A stretch of DNA of 32,589 nt from a virus: positions 1-32,589 of the IMG/VR virus record IMGVR_UViG_3300042892_005313. One strand, given 5' to 3'. The notes beneath the pieces were generated by a model. It made no database searches. It saw only the letters and a program-made list of their open reading frames with translations, and was not told the origin of the DNA. The position numbers were made by a program, and so were the translations under genes. Position 1 is the stretch's first letter. Every line of letters begins with the position of its first letter. Shown piece by piece: positions 7,039 through 14,543 of the stretch.

Positions 7039-7241
7039 TGCACCAACTCCCCGTAGAGGAGAAGGAACTCCATGCGGGCCGCCTCATCATCGGCGTGGAT
7101 GCGAAGATCATTCTCGGGAGTCCACTGCGTTTGCAGTCTGGGATGCTCTCTGGCGAACTTGGCGGCACGTTCGCGATCAATACAAAAAGCACACGAGCCC
7201 ACCGACAAGCCGGAGTTATCACACGACCGAATCTTTAGCAC
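7035..7241 (-). CDS. Small CxxC protein, tandem paralogue 2
   Basis: Protein of 68 residues. I chose GTG 7241, one base after the upstream stop (TGATGTG), because the product then begins MLKIRSCDNSG and aligns with the paralogue's MIEIAVPSCTG. An ATG at 7286 is in frame but would overlap the upstream gene by 44 bases. It contains SCAFCIDRERAAKFAREHPRL and ends AARMEFLLLYGELVQ, matching the paralogue along its length. The Cys pairs are candidates for zinc binding. Confidence 0.6.
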   Translation of the reverse strand: MLKIRSCDNSGLSVGSCAFCIDRERAAKFAREHPRLQTQWTPENDLRIHADDEAARMEFLLLYGELVQ

Positions 7242-7242
7242 A

Positions 7243-7647
7243 TCAGCCACGGGCACGAATCCCCTCAAGCTGAACGCGGAGTTCATCGCATTCTTCGCGA
7301 GATGGTTTGCCCTCGCTGGCGTTGATGATTGACGACACTACCGAGGCGGAGACCTGGGCCCCACGGGCGATGTCGGCCATCGACCGCATCGTGCCAAGAT
7401 GGTTGGACCACACATAGGCGGTCAGATCGTCGCGGGTCTCGAACTTCCCGGTCGTCTTCGGGCGCCGGGCTTTCTTGACACGCGGCTCGGGGACGGGCGG
7501 CACCCATCCGGCGACGAAGATGTAGGTCTTGCCCCCGCTGGTGTCGTAGCCGAGGTCACGGGCCATCTGGAGGCATTTGTGGCAGTCGTGACTGTCCAGC
7601 CCCTCGGTGATTCCATGGCGGCAGGTGCGGTATTCCCAGAAAGACAT
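7243..7647 (-). CDS. Putative zinc-binding, helix-turn-helix DNA-binding protein
   Basis: Protein of 134 residues starting at ATG 7647 (TGATG overlap). The N-terminus has CRHG and CHKCLQMARDLGYD, a Cys/His cluster like that of the two CxxC proteins downstream. A Pro- and Lys-rich linker (residues 52-66) follows. The C-terminal part contains MADIARGAQVSASVVSSIIN (about residues 90-109), which fits a helix-turn-helix (A.IA...GVS...VS.IIN), as in small phage regulators. It may regulate its own operon, but no operator is obvious. Confidence in the helix-turn-helix is moderate. Confidence 0.6.
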   Translation of the reverse strand: MSFWEYRTCRHGITEGLDSHDCHKCLQMARDLGYDTSGGKTYIFVAGWVPPVPEPRVKKARRPKTTGKFETRDDLTAYVWSNHLGTMRSMADIARGAQVSASVVSSIINASEGKPSREECDELRVQLEGIRARG

Positions 7648-7829
7648 CAGTATTTCCCGTTCAGCGACTTGCCGCCTTTGAGGGCGTGAACCATCAGGGC
7701 GTCGCCCAAAATATCCCCAAGATTGGTCTGGCCGGTTTCTTCACCAGCCCGCCAGGGCTCCTCAGCCTTGCGCTGGGCCTCTAGGCGGTCGATGCGGGCG
7801 CGACGTTGTTCCGGTGTTTCACGTGGCAT
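7647..7829 (-). CDS. Hypothetical 60-residue phage protein
   Basis: Small basic protein starting at ATG 7829, preceded by GACGGAGC (ribosome-binding site nine bases away) and overlapping the upstream gene by 11 bases. The N-terminal 30 residues form a highly charged helix (PEQRRARIDRLEAQRKAEEP). The rest is GETGQTNLGDILGDALMVHALKGG-like and mildly hydrophobic. No family recognised. Confidence 0.55.
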   Translation of the reverse strand: MPRETPEQRRARIDRLEAQRKAEEPWRAGEETGQTNLGDILGDALMVHALKGGKSLNGKY

Positions 7830-8184
7830 CGGGAAGCTCCGTCAGGAAACGCTCGATAGTCTTTTCGAGGTCGCGGACGCGCGAGATGTGATCGCGTTTC
7901 TCGTCGGCCAACGACTTGCGGGCGGAGAGAAGGTGATGACGCATGTACGCGTAGGCTTCCTCGGGCTCGATGGCCCGCATGGACTTCCGGGAGTCCGTCG
8001 AGGCCAGTTTCTCATCGACTGAGTAGCCCTGTCCCTGTTCCTTCATGTCGTCGAGCGACATCACCCAGAAGACGCCGCCGCGAACGCGAACGATTTTGGC
8101 CGGGCAGTCCCAGCCGAACGTGGATGTGTCGCCCGAATACCAGATGTAGTTTCCGACGACGATGTGTTCGACCGGAAGGCTCAT
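7819..8184 (-). CDS. Hypothetical phage protein
   Basis: Unrecognised protein of 121 residues. The ATG at 8184 overlaps the upstream stop as ATGA and follows a G-rich stretch. In-frame starts upstream lie inside the neighbouring gene. The N-terminal half is beta-rich with Trp and Tyr (IVVGNYIWYSGDTSTFGWDC, then KIVRVRGGVFWVMSL). The C-terminal half is a long charged helix (about residues 70-118), possibly a coiled coil (KSLADEKRDHISRVRDLEKT). Confidence 0.65.
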   Translation of the reverse strand: MSLPVEHIVVGNYIWYSGDTSTFGWDCPAKIVRVRGGVFWVMSLDDMKEQGQGYSVDEKLASTDSRKSMRAIEPEEAYAYMRHHLLSARKSLADEKRDHISRVRDLEKTIERFLTELPDAT

Positions 8185-8504
8185 TCGGACTTGCCCCAGA
8201 CGACGTCGGTTTGGCTGATAGTGGTTTCGACGCCAGCCTTCCACTGCCACACAACACCGCCGTAAGGTCCGGTGGTCGCGGCATCATCATACCAGTGTAG
8301 AGTGATGACCACCCAGGTGTCGTCGCTGTTCTCGCTGATGCCATGGAGCATCACACGCATGCTCTCGTGGTCGGTCATGAAGGAATCAAACTGAAAATCG
8401 TCTCGATGGGACCGCTGGCGGAGAACCAGAAACTGGGGCAACTCCACGCAGGGATTTTCGACGGCAGTGTTGAGGACTGCGAGGAACTTGGTGATGTCGA
8501 TCAT
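8181..8504 (-). CDS. Hypothetical phage protein
   Basis: Unrecognised protein of 107 residues starting at ATG 8504, with GAGGAG upstream as a strong ribosome-binding site and an ATGA overlap. The middle is beta-rich (WVVITLHWYDDAAT, GGVVWQWKAGVETTISQ). The many Trp and acidic residues suggest a compact soluble domain. No motif points to a function. Confidence 0.65.
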   Translation of the reverse strand: MIDITKFLAVLNTAVENPCVELPQFLVLRQRSHRDDFQFDSFMTDHESMRVMLHGISENSDDTWVVITLHWYDDAATTGPYGGVVWQWKAGVETTISQTDVVWGKSE

Positions 8505-8857
8505 TTGATTTCAAACTCCTCGGTCCACATGACCGTCATGTTCTTGTAGGTCACGGTATGGTGGAGAACCTTCCAGCCAAGGTCGGTGGCGGTGATGAAC
8601 AGGGTGGGGAACGGCTTGCCCTCCTCCCAGATGTAGTGGCCATAGCGGAACACCTCCGGGTCGCCCCACGAACCGACGCATTTGTCAGCGTGCGTGCTGC
8701 TGCACCGTTTGAGCCGACGCGTCTCCAGCTTCCCCTTCGCGGCGATTTTGTCGAAAATATCCGACCCGAATGCCTTGACGGCTTGCTCGCGCGAATACCC
8801 CTTCCTCTTTTTAAGGTCGGTGTAGTCGGTGAACAGCGAGGTCTCGGGGATAATCAA
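8501..8857 (-). CDS. Hypothetical phage protein
   Basis: Unrecognised protein of 118 residues. The only start compatible with the chain of overlaps is TTG 8857 (TTGA with the upstream stop); GGGG lies about ten bases upstream. A charged N-terminal helix (LKKRKGYSREQAVKAFGSDI) is followed by Lys/Arg-rich residues and two cysteines (RCSSTHADKC), then a beta-rich C-terminus (YGHYIWEEGKPFPTLFITAT). TTG starts are rare here, so translation may be low and dependent on coupling. Confidence 0.6.
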   Translation of the reverse strand: MIIPETSLFTDYTDLKKRKGYSREQAVKAFGSDIFDKIAAKGKLETRRLKRCSSTHADKCVGSWGDPEVFRYGHYIWEEGKPFPTLFITATDLGWKVLHHTVTYKNMTVMWTEEFEIK

Positions 8858-9138
8858 ATTCGAGCCCCCATGTAGACCGTAACATTGAAGACGACCGACT
8901 TCAGGCCGCGCGTGCCCCCGATGACGGGGAGCGAAAGCGATTCCATACCGCTGAGGGCCACGTAGCCGACTTCATCCATGACCGGCAGATCGCGCAGCAG
9001 GGGGCGCGACGGGATGGCCGAAATCAGGGCGTGAACGTCGTCCATCAGCATGTGGGTGGTGAATGCGTTCGCGGTCTCGCCGAGGTCTTGTTGAACCCAG
9101 TCGGGTCCGCCGACATACTGGAAGGTGACCTTGATCAT
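8854..9138 (-). CDS. Hypothetical phage protein
   Basis: Unrecognised protein of 94 residues. The ATG at 9138 is one base after the upstream stop and follows CTGAGGTTC (ribosome-binding site). It has an N-terminal strand (MIKVTFQYVGGPDWV), a helical middle (AFTTHMLMDDVHALISAIPS) and C-terminal strands (LKSVVFNVTVYMGARI). Soluble, no known motif. Confidence 0.65.
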   Translation of the reverse strand: MIKVTFQYVGGPDWVQQDLGETANAFTTHMLMDDVHALISAIPSRPLLRDLPVMDEVGYVALSGMESLSLPVIGGTRGLKSVVFNVTVYMGARI

Positions 9139-9139
9139 C

Positions 9140-9511
9140 TTAGAACCTCAGGCTCGGCTTCGTCATTCCCTGCGGGGTGATGACGTGGTATTCGTCGTCA
9201 CCGCCCTCCTCCTGATACCTCAGGACCAGCTTACCCGACGCCATGTGGGCGGCGATCTTCGCGGAGTCGGTTTCGTCCCAGCATCCCCAGACCGTGATGC
9301 CGTTGCGATAGGTGCCGTCCTGCCGGTCGAAGAAAACGACGCCCCCATTCTGGAATTCGATTTCGATCAGCCGCTTCGGGTCCGGCCCAACGCGGCTCTC
9401 GATGAGTTCGCGGGTGTAGTGGTTCTTCAGGAGCGCGGCGTTCAGCGCGTCGATGTCCTTGAAGACCACGTTCTCGCTCTGGTGGACTGACAGTTGGTTT
9501 TCGCTCGACAT
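9140..9511 (-). CDS. Hypothetical phage protein, first gene after the gp46 terminator
   Basis: Unrecognised protein of 123 residues starting at ATG 9511 with CGGAG a few bases upstream. It contains a charged N-terminal half (KDIDALNAALLKNHYTRELI), then strands (LIEIEFQNGGVVFFDRQDG, GITVWGCWDE) and ends GMTKPSLRF. It lies just after the terminator at 9569-9599. The gap 9512-9568 must hold its promoter. TTTACA with TAGGTT 16 bases later is the best match I see, and it is weak. Confidence 0.65.
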   Translation of the reverse strand: MSSENQLSVHQSENVVFKDIDALNAALLKNHYTRELIESRVGPDPKRLIEIEFQNGGVVFFDRQDGTYRNGITVWGCWDETDSAKIAAHMASGKLVLRYQEEGGDDEYHVITPQGMTKPSLRF

Positions 9512-9568
9512 GCGGGGCTCCGAAAAATGGTTTCCCCAACCTACAGCGAAATTCTATCTTGTAAAGGA

Positions 9569-9599
9569 AAAACGAAGAAAGGCCCCCGAAGGAGCCTTT
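9569..9599 (-). terminator. Rho-independent terminator with UUCG tetraloop after gp46
   Basis: On the minus strand AAAGGCTCC, TTCG, GGGGCCTTT (9599-9578) forms a nine-pair stem with one A-C mismatch, closed by the stable C(UUCG)G tetraloop. CTTCGTTTTT follows, giving a U tract. Stem and loop are typical of T4-type terminators. It lies directly downstream of the gp46 stop and separates that transcript from the small-gene block. Confidence 0.8.
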
Positions 9600-9603
9600 C
9601 TCT

Positions 9604-11661
9604 TTAGTTGTGGGCCTCGTCCTGGTCCAATGTAGTAAAACCGTTTTCCTTCCTGACCCACATCGTTCGGTCGATGCGGCCAACGAGTTCCTCGCGGTGG
9701 CTGATGAGGAAGACGTTCTTGCCACGGTCTCGGGCCATCCCCTTCAGAACACCCAGAGCGGCTTCGGCGCCCTGGCCACACATCCCGGAGTCCATGAGTT
9801 CATCCAGCCAAATCAGGTTGATCGACGTGTTCATGCTTTCCCAGACATCGCGGAAGCCCCACGAGGTCGCCATGATGACGCGGTTCATTTCGCCACGAGA
9901 GAGTTGCTCGAAATCGTAGTCCTGGCCCAGGAGGGTGATATCTACGGTGAGGTCAGATTGGAACTGAACCTCGTGCGGAAGACCAAGCTTGTCGAGGTAG
10001 AAATTCAAACGCGAGTTCAGATAGGAGAGGTTCTGGTCGATGATGCGCTTGCGAATGAACGAGTCCTTTCCGGTCAGGAGCTTCAGAAGGAATTCCTGGT
10101 GCTTGAGGAGTTCAGTCAGGTTGTTGATCGGGTCGTAATCGATCACTTGCAAGGCAGCTTTGAGGTCCGTGACTTGGTTCTCGAAGGGGTTGACGGCTTC
10201 GAGTTCCTGTTTGAGATCGCGCTCGATGGCGTCGCGGGCTTGCTTGGTCCGGTAGACGTCGTCGCGTGACTTGAAGTTTACGTCCGGTTTTTCACCCAGT
10301 TCTCCCAAACGATTCAACGTGGTCTCGATGTCGCGAATGATGCGGTCCATTTTGACCTTGCCCGCCGCGAGTTCAGCGTCCTTGGCGTCGGCCTCGATGA
10401 GGAGGTCGGCCTGTCGGGTTTTCTCTTCATCTTTCAGTTGCTCGATCTCGACGAGGACGAGTTCCGCTTCATCGCGGGCCTGAATGGCTTCAGCGTCTTC
10501 GCGGTCGGCCTTGGTGATCAGGTCAGCTTTCTGGGTCTCCAGGTTGGACAGCACGGTTTTGAGGTGATCGGTGCCCTTCAAACCCTGCCCGCAGCAGACA
10601 CAGTCAGAGGAATCGCTGGCCAGGATGTCGGCGTCGATCTTCAGAATATCCTTGCGGAGTTTGGTGGCAGCATTGACGTGACGATCTGCGTAACCGAGTT
10701 TGCGGTCATGGTCGGCCATCATGCGCTTCACCTGTGCCTCCACGCCCTGAGCGGCGGATGCTCGTAGTCGTCGGGCCTCAACCTCCACGGCGGAGAGTTC
10801 TCGCTTCAAGAGACTGACCTCGCGTTCGCCACCGTCTAGGGCAGCAGTGAACTCGCGTTCGCGTTCCATGAAGGCATCAAGAGCATCGAAGAGCTTGATC
10901 TCCGCGTCGAAGTCCATGGCTTCCATGAGGGCGAGATCGGCCGTCAGCGTGTCGATGCGGGTTTTGCTCGTCCGCCCCCATGTATCGAATTTCAGCACGG
11001 CCTGCGTGACGGCGTTCTCGATGCGGGAGTTGGCCTCAATGGTGGCATTGATCGATGCGGTCTGGTCCCGGATGCCGTCCTTGGTCAGCGTGATGAGCTT
11101 CTTCAGGACATCGGCCCGCTGACTGATCTGCGTAATGCCGAGCAGTTCTTCGATCACGGCTCGCTGGTCGCTCACGCTGAGCTTGAGGAAGGGGTCGGTG
11201 AAGGTGTTGAGGGCCACGATGTGCTTGAACATCGTGTGCGTCATGCCGAGCAAGCGTTCGATCTCTTCCTGCGTATGGCGGTTCTCGCCTTGCGCCTCGT
11301 CGGTCTCGATCTTGAGTTCCTCGTCATTGCTATAGAGCTTCATGACGTCTGGCTTCTTGCCGCGCTCGATGCGGTAGGATTTTCCATCCCGTTCGAACTC
11401 GATGGTGACCAACATCGCCTTGCCGTTGATGTTGTTGATCAAGTTGGGGATTTTGATCTTCGTCAGCGGCTTGCCGAACAGAGCGAATGAGATCGCTTGC
11501 AGCATGGTGGATTTGCCCGCTCCGTTGCGGGTCGTGCCTCCATTGCTGTCCGTGCTCGAACCCAGGACCAGAGTCAGTCCAGCATCATCAAGCTTGATAG
11601 CCTGCGTGACAGCACCGACGCTGAGGAAGTTCTTCATGGTGACGTTGGTGATCTTGATCAT
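9604..11661 (-). CDS. 46: Recombination nuclease subunit gp46 (SbcC/Rad50-like ATPase)
   Basis: Protein of 685 residues, longer than T4 gp46 (about 560). The ATG at 11661 overlaps the upstream stop as ATGA; the upstream extension of the frame is not coding. A split Walker A lies at residues 34-52 (LGSS, about ten extra residues, then RNGAGKST). Similar insertions occur in gp46 of other T4-like phages (from memory). SFALFGKPLTKIK follows. A zinc hook Cys354-VC-Cys357 sits between two long coiled-coil arms. LSRGEMNRVIMA is the ABC signature, LIWLDELMDSG Walker B, and LISHREEL the H-loop. Together with gp47 it resects DNA ends for recombination-dependent replication and host DNA breakdown. The partner gene lies 4.3 kb away, beyond accessory genes. 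Confidence 0.95.
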   Translation of the reverse strand: MIKITNVTMKNFLSVGAVTQAIKLDDAGLTLVLGSSTDSNGGTTRNGAGKSTMLQAISFALFGKPLTKIKIPNLINNINGKAMLVTIEFERDGKSYRIERGKKPDVMKLYSNDEELKIETDEAQGENRHTQEEIERLLGMTHTMFKHIVALNTFTDPFLKLSVSDQRAVIEELLGITQISQRADVLKKLITLTKDGIRDQTASINATIEANSRIENAVTQAVLKFDTWGRTSKTRIDTLTADLALMEAMDFDAEIKLFDALDAFMEREREFTAALDGGEREVSLLKRELSAVEVEARRLRASAAQGVEAQVKRMMADHDRKLGYADRHVNAATKLRKDILKIDADILASDSSDCVCCGQGLKGTDHLKTVLSNLETQKADLITKADREDAEAIQARDEAELVLVEIEQLKDEEKTRQADLLIEADAKDAELAAGKVKMDRIIRDIETTLNRLGELGEKPDVNFKSRDDVYRTKQARDAIERDLKQELEAVNPFENQVTDLKAALQVIDYDPINNLTELLKHQEFLLKLLTGKDSFIRKRIIDQNLSYLNSRLNFYLDKLGLPHEVQFQSDLTVDITLLGQDYDFEQLSRGEMNRVIMATSWGFRDVWESMNTSINLIWLDELMDSGMCGQGAEAALGVLKGMARDRGKNVFLISHREELVGRIDRTMWVRKENGFTTLDQDEAHN

Positions 11662-12215
11662 ACAGGGAATCTCAGTTTGAATTCTATGGCGGTTTTCTCG
11701 TCGGTGAAGGCAAAGCCGGTAGCGGTGCGGAAGGCGTAGCCCTTGCTGTTGTGGGCCAGCCACATCCACATCTGGGCGAGTTCTTCGGACATGCGGAAGA
11801 AACCGTCGCCGTAATCGTTGACAGACGATTCCGCGAAGATGAGCCGGAACTTGCCCGAGGTGGGCAGGGTCGGCATGTAGGCCCGCTCGGTTGATTGACC
11901 GGCAAACTTGGAGCCATACTTGTGGAACCAGCGTAGGAAACGAGTGCGATCTGCCTTCTTGCCGAACAGGACAGTGATGTCTGTGAACTTCATTTCAACC
12001 AAGGGGGCGGCAGTGCTGAACGACGAAACGAGTTGAAAATTCGTGACGTCGGGGTTTCCGCCCAACCAGATTGCGAAATGGAACAGATTGAAGCAACGGT
12101 GCGGTTCACCGAGGCCGGGTTGGCGCAGGGACGGTGCGGTCTTTTCTTGAAGGGGAACCGCGTAAGTAACGCCCCACTCTGACAACCGACCTCTGCTAAG
12201 GTTTTCTTCTATCAT
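11658..12215 (-). CDS. Phage protein with C-terminal AIEFKLRF motif
   Basis: Unrecognised protein of 185 residues, immediately upstream of gp46 and overlapping it by four bases. I chose ATG 12215; GTG 12236 is in frame, but the -10 box TATACT (12227-12222) lies between the two, so the transcript would begin at the ATG. The C-terminus reads GFAFTDEKTAIEFKLRFPV, the clearest example of the recurring ending. An internal segment, DITVLFGKKADRTRFLRWF, repeats the same pattern, so the protein may contain two copies of the small domain. Confidence 0.65.
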   Translation of the reverse strand: MIEENLSRGRLSEWGVTYAVPLQEKTAPSLRQPGLGEPHRCFNLFHFAIWLGGNPDVTNFQLVSSFSTAAPLVEMKFTDITVLFGKKADRTRFLRWFHKYGSKFAGQSTERAYMPTLPTSGKFRLIFAESSVNDYGDGFFRMSEELAQMWMWLAHNSKGYAFRTATGFAFTDEKTAIEFKLRFPV

Positions 12216-12221
12216 TGTTGG

Positions 12222-12251
12222 AGTATAGACGAGCACCCCCGAGGAGTCGAA
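12222..12251 (-). promoter_or_regulatory. Promoter for the gp46 operon, apparently leaderless
   Basis: On the minus strand TTCGAC (12251-12246) is 18 bases from TATACT (12227-12222). Exactly six bases (CCAACA) separate TATACT from the ATG at 12215, so transcription should start on or next to the A of the start codon. A similar TTCGAC...TATACT pair lies upstream of the cytosine methyltransferase gene. Confidence 0.5.
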
Positions 12252-12339
12252 AATCGAAATCGGTTAACGGAAGATTTCGTTCTCGGCTGTACTTCATCGT
12301 TACTTGCGGGAAAACTGCTTGGCAAGAAACGCCAGCGGG

Positions 12340-12347
12340 GTTAAATA
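12340..12347 (+). promoter_or_regulatory. TAAATA box, candidate T4-type late promoter
   Basis: GTTAAATA, then AGCGC, then the ATG at 12353. In T4 the late box TATAAATA ends at -6, which would place +1 on the A of this start codon. No Shine-Dalgarno sequence is present. An alternative reading is a sigma70 promoter, TTGGCA with TTAAAT 16 bases later. Confidence 0.45.
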
Positions 12348-12352
12348 AGCGC

Positions 12353-12856
12353 ATGACCCCTTATCTGTTTCACGGCACGTCCATCTACGCCATGCTGGAG
12401 ATTGCCAGCCAGAACCGCGTTGAGGGCGGCCAGAACGATGATTTCCACCACGGCGTCAGCCTGACGCGCTCGCTCGATCTGGCGGGCGATTTCGCCAACA
12501 CCTCCGATGTGATCTGGCGCGACCATATGGGGATTGGCGAAGACCTCCCCGAGACCACGGGGGCCGTTCTGGTCTTCAGTCGCGAGCTTCTCGAACAGGG
12601 CCACGAACTCACCGAGGTGGACTTCTTCGACGACGAGACCCGCGATGAACAGGAAGAGCGCACCAACGGCTCCATCGAAGAAGCCTCGACCTACATCGTC
12701 GCCATCGTGGTCAACCCGGTGGACCTGGAAACCTATGCGATGATGGCGTCACAGACCGACATGCTCTCCGACCCCACTGCGGTTATCGCATCGTTGAAGA
12801 CCAGCGGCCTTATGATCTCGCCCGAGCAGGCATCGGCCAATTTCTCAGAAGCGTGA
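12353..12856 (+). CDS. ADP-ribosyltransferase-like protein
   Basis: Protein of 167 residues; the ATG at 12353 follows GTTAAATA by five bases. The N-terminus TPYLFHGTSIYAMLEIASQ, followed by HHGVSLTRSLDLAGDFA, fits the H-[ST]-E type ADP-ribosyltransferase fold: HGT for NAD binding, then a strand with S-L-T-R. A later acidic stretch (EERTNGSIEEASTYIVAIVV, about residues 101-120) could supply the catalytic Glu. T4-type phages use such enzymes to modify host RNA polymerase and other proteins; Tpt1-like RNA 2'-phosphotransferases share the fold. The assignment rests on motif pattern only. It converges on, and overlaps by 12 bases, the restriction-endonuclease-like gene. Confidence 0.55.
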   Translation: MTPYLFHGTSIYAMLEIASQNRVEGGQNDDFHHGVSLTRSLDLAGDFANTSDVIWRDHMGIGEDLPETTGAVLVFSRELLEQGHELTEVDFFDDETRDEQEERTNGSIEEASTYIVAIVVNPVDLETYAMMASQTDMLSDPTAVIASLKTSGLMISPEQASANFSEA

Positions 12857-13585
12857 AACCAGACTGTAGTGCGTCTCGTTGACTATGCCGATGGAATCGT
12901 CCTGCATGGCTAGCTCAAGCATGGCCAGCCGTTTCTTGCGTCCGTTCCAGTGTATCGAGACTGGTCGGCATTTTAGACCAGACCATTTGTGCTCACACGC
13001 TGCGATGTCTTGCCGAGTCTGCACCGGGCCGATCTGATCAGAACCCCCCTTGGCCTGAACAGGGACGACGCATTCAACGCCATCTCTATCCCGACCGACG
13101 TAAATGTCGTCTATTTCTACTTGACCGATACTCGGTATCTTGGTTCGAAGATGGCTCTGAATACGATGGAAAGTTCCATCTAGAAACTTGCTCATCAGTC
13201 CATTATCTGCCACCGTGGCGAGAACGGACTGTTCGTCGTTGGTTCTATATTTCTGAACCATCTCTGGAGAGTTATCTATTACTTGGATTGTCTCGATGGT
13301 CTCGTTCGGGAGAATCCGGCACTCGTTGGCGAGGTAGAAACGGTAGAGGGCATCACCGGCTGGTTTGATAATCCACGTTTTTCCTGCCGGGGCGGTGTTC
13401 GTAATATGCGTCGGGAGTTCTTGTCTATACCGATATGAGTAGACGATGTCGCCAAGGTTCTTGGGCGTTTTTACGTTTTCTACTTGCCCGAGTTCTTCTC
13501 GGTCGAAAACAAACTCGGTAGCTCCGGGTGTGTAATGTTTGTAGAACACGGTAGTCATGATGTAAGAATAGGCACTAACTCTCAT
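12845..13585 (-). CDS. Restriction-endonuclease-like protein (PD-(D/E)xK variant)
   Basis: Protein of 246 residues; ATG 13585 follows the -10 box TATACT by eight bases, and an ATG at 13558 (MTTVFYK) is the alternative. The nuclease-like core is GQVEIDDIYVG (154-164) followed by VVPVQAKGGSDQIG (173-186). This gives an acidic pair and a Q-x-K in place of E-x-K, as in several type II restriction enzymes. The following VQTRQDIAAC and KCRPVSIHW recall a bacterial endonuclease family (memory, not searched). The gene is clearly more AT-rich than its neighbours and lies between convergent and divergent genes, which suggests recent transfer. No methyltransferase is directly adjacent; two occur 5-7 kb downstream. 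Confidence 0.6.
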   Translation of the reverse strand: MRVSAYSYIMTTVFYKHYTPGATEFVFDREELGQVENVKTPKNLGDIVYSYRYRQELPTHITNTAPAGKTWIIKPAGDALYRFYLANECRILPNETIETIQVIDNSPEMVQKYRTNDEQSVLATVADNGLMSKFLDGTFHRIQSHLRTKIPSIGQVEIDDIYVGRDRDGVECVVPVQAKGGSDQIGPVQTRQDIAACEHKWSGLKCRPVSIHWNGRKKRLAMLELAMQDDSIGIVNETHYSLVSRF

Positions 13586-13607
13586 AACCCAATAGTATAG
13601 ATGGGTT
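13586..13607 (-). promoter_or_regulatory. TATACT promoter element inside an inverted repeat
   Basis: The minus strand carries TATACT (13599-13594) eight bases before the ATG of the restriction-endonuclease-like gene. It sits between inverted arms AACCCA (13586-13591) and TGGGTT (13602-13607) on the plus strand. A six-base palindrome around a -10 box is a typical place for an operator. No convincing -35 is present (TTGAAG at 15 bases is too close). Confidence 0.45.
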
Positions 13608-13642
13608 GCGAATACTTCAACTTTTTCTTGATGATTTTTTCG

Positions 13643-13694
13643 TTGACAAAATAATCCTCGGAGCTAATTTCAGGGGGCTCAACGAGGAACCCCC
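13643..13694 (+). promoter_or_regulatory. Possible promoter and leader hairpin of the phosphoribosyltransferase operon
   Basis: A perfect -35 TTGACA (13643-13648) is followed after 16 bases by TAATTT, a poor -10. GGGGG (13673-13677) and CCCCC (13690-13694) could then pair, leaving the ribosome-binding site GAGG in the 12-base loop. The second arm ends directly before the ATG at 13695. The hairpin may tune translation initiation. Confidence 0.4.
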
Positions 13695-14543
13695 ATGCTT
13701 CAACTTGTCCCCACCGCCACCGCACCGGAAACCGTCCGCTTCTCAGTTCATCGGTTCGATGACCTCGATACCGCGCCATTCAGCACCGACGACTATTCGC
13801 GGATGAAGTTCGGCGCAGACTCCGTGGCGAAACGGTTCGCCAACGAGATGGCCCAGGTCTTCTTCGATCAGCACCGCGAACTTCTGACCACCCGCTGCGT
13901 GGTCCTGCCAGCCCCGGCCACGACGGTTCCGGTGGCCTCGACGATGATGACCCTGCACTTCATCGACCGCCTCAATGTCCTGCTCGACCGGGCCGGAATG
14001 GAGCCCGTCGAGTGGTCGCACGTCCATCGCAATTTCTCATTCAACGACACCTACGCGTCCGCCGACAGCGACACCCGCAAGGAGATGCTGGCCCGCGACC
14101 GCACCTTCCTGAACACCGACTACATCGAAAACGCCACGATCATCTTCGTCGATGATGTGGTGATCACCGGCGCCCATGAGAACCGCATGGAGGCGTTCGT
14201 CCGTGACTGCGGCCTCGTCAATCAGATCGTCCTGGCCGCCTACGCGCGCTATGACGGCGTCGTGGCCTCCACGGAGATGAAGCTCAACCATGCGCGCATC
14301 AAGACGGCGGCCGACATGGTCAGCCTGTCGATGGACGAGCCCGACTTCCGCATCACCACTCGGGGCGTCCGACTCATGCTCGGAGAACAGCCCCAGCAGT
14401 TTGCCTTCCTCCTCAGCGAGGCAAGCTCGGATTTCGTGCGCGAACTCTATCGGTGCGCCATCGTGAAGGGCTATACCCGTCACGAGCCCTACGCGGCCAA
14501 TGTTCAGGTTCTGCGGCTGGTCGTGCAGGAAATCGACGGATGA
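13695..14543 (+). CDS. Phosphoribosyltransferase-fold protein
   Basis: Protein of 282 residues starting at ATG 13695 with GAGG seven bases upstream. The PRPP-binding signature is TIIFVDDVVITGAHENRM (about 148-165): hydrophobic strand, two Asp, then T-G. The N-terminus has DYSRMKFGADSVAKRFANEM, and VVLPAPATTVPVAS near 69-82 may form the pyrophosphate loop. Proteins of this kind occur in stress gene clusters and in phages, where substrates are unknown (general family knowledge). It leads a four-gene plus-strand operon coupled by ATGA/TAATG overlaps. A nucleotide-salvage role is possible but not shown. Confidence 0.75.
   Translation: MLQLVPTATAPETVRFSVHRFDDLDTAPFSTDDYSRMKFGADSVAKRFANEMAQVFFDQHRELLTTRCVVLPAPATTVPVASTMMTLHFIDRLNVLLDRAGMEPVEWSHVHRNFSFNDTYASADSDTRKEMLARDRTFLNTDYIENATIIFVDDVVITGAHENRMEAFVRDCGLVNQIVLAAYARYDGVVASTEMKLNHARIKTAADMVSLSMDEPDFRITTRGVRLMLGEQPQQFAFLLSEASSDFVRELYRCAIVKGYTRHEPYAANVQVLRLVVQEIDG

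Noticed and set aside
11661-11769. Longer N-terminus for gp46
   Set aside because: The extension lies inside the upstream gene and reads as Arg-rich shadow sequence; ATG 11661 has the usual ATGA overlap and gives a gp46-type start.
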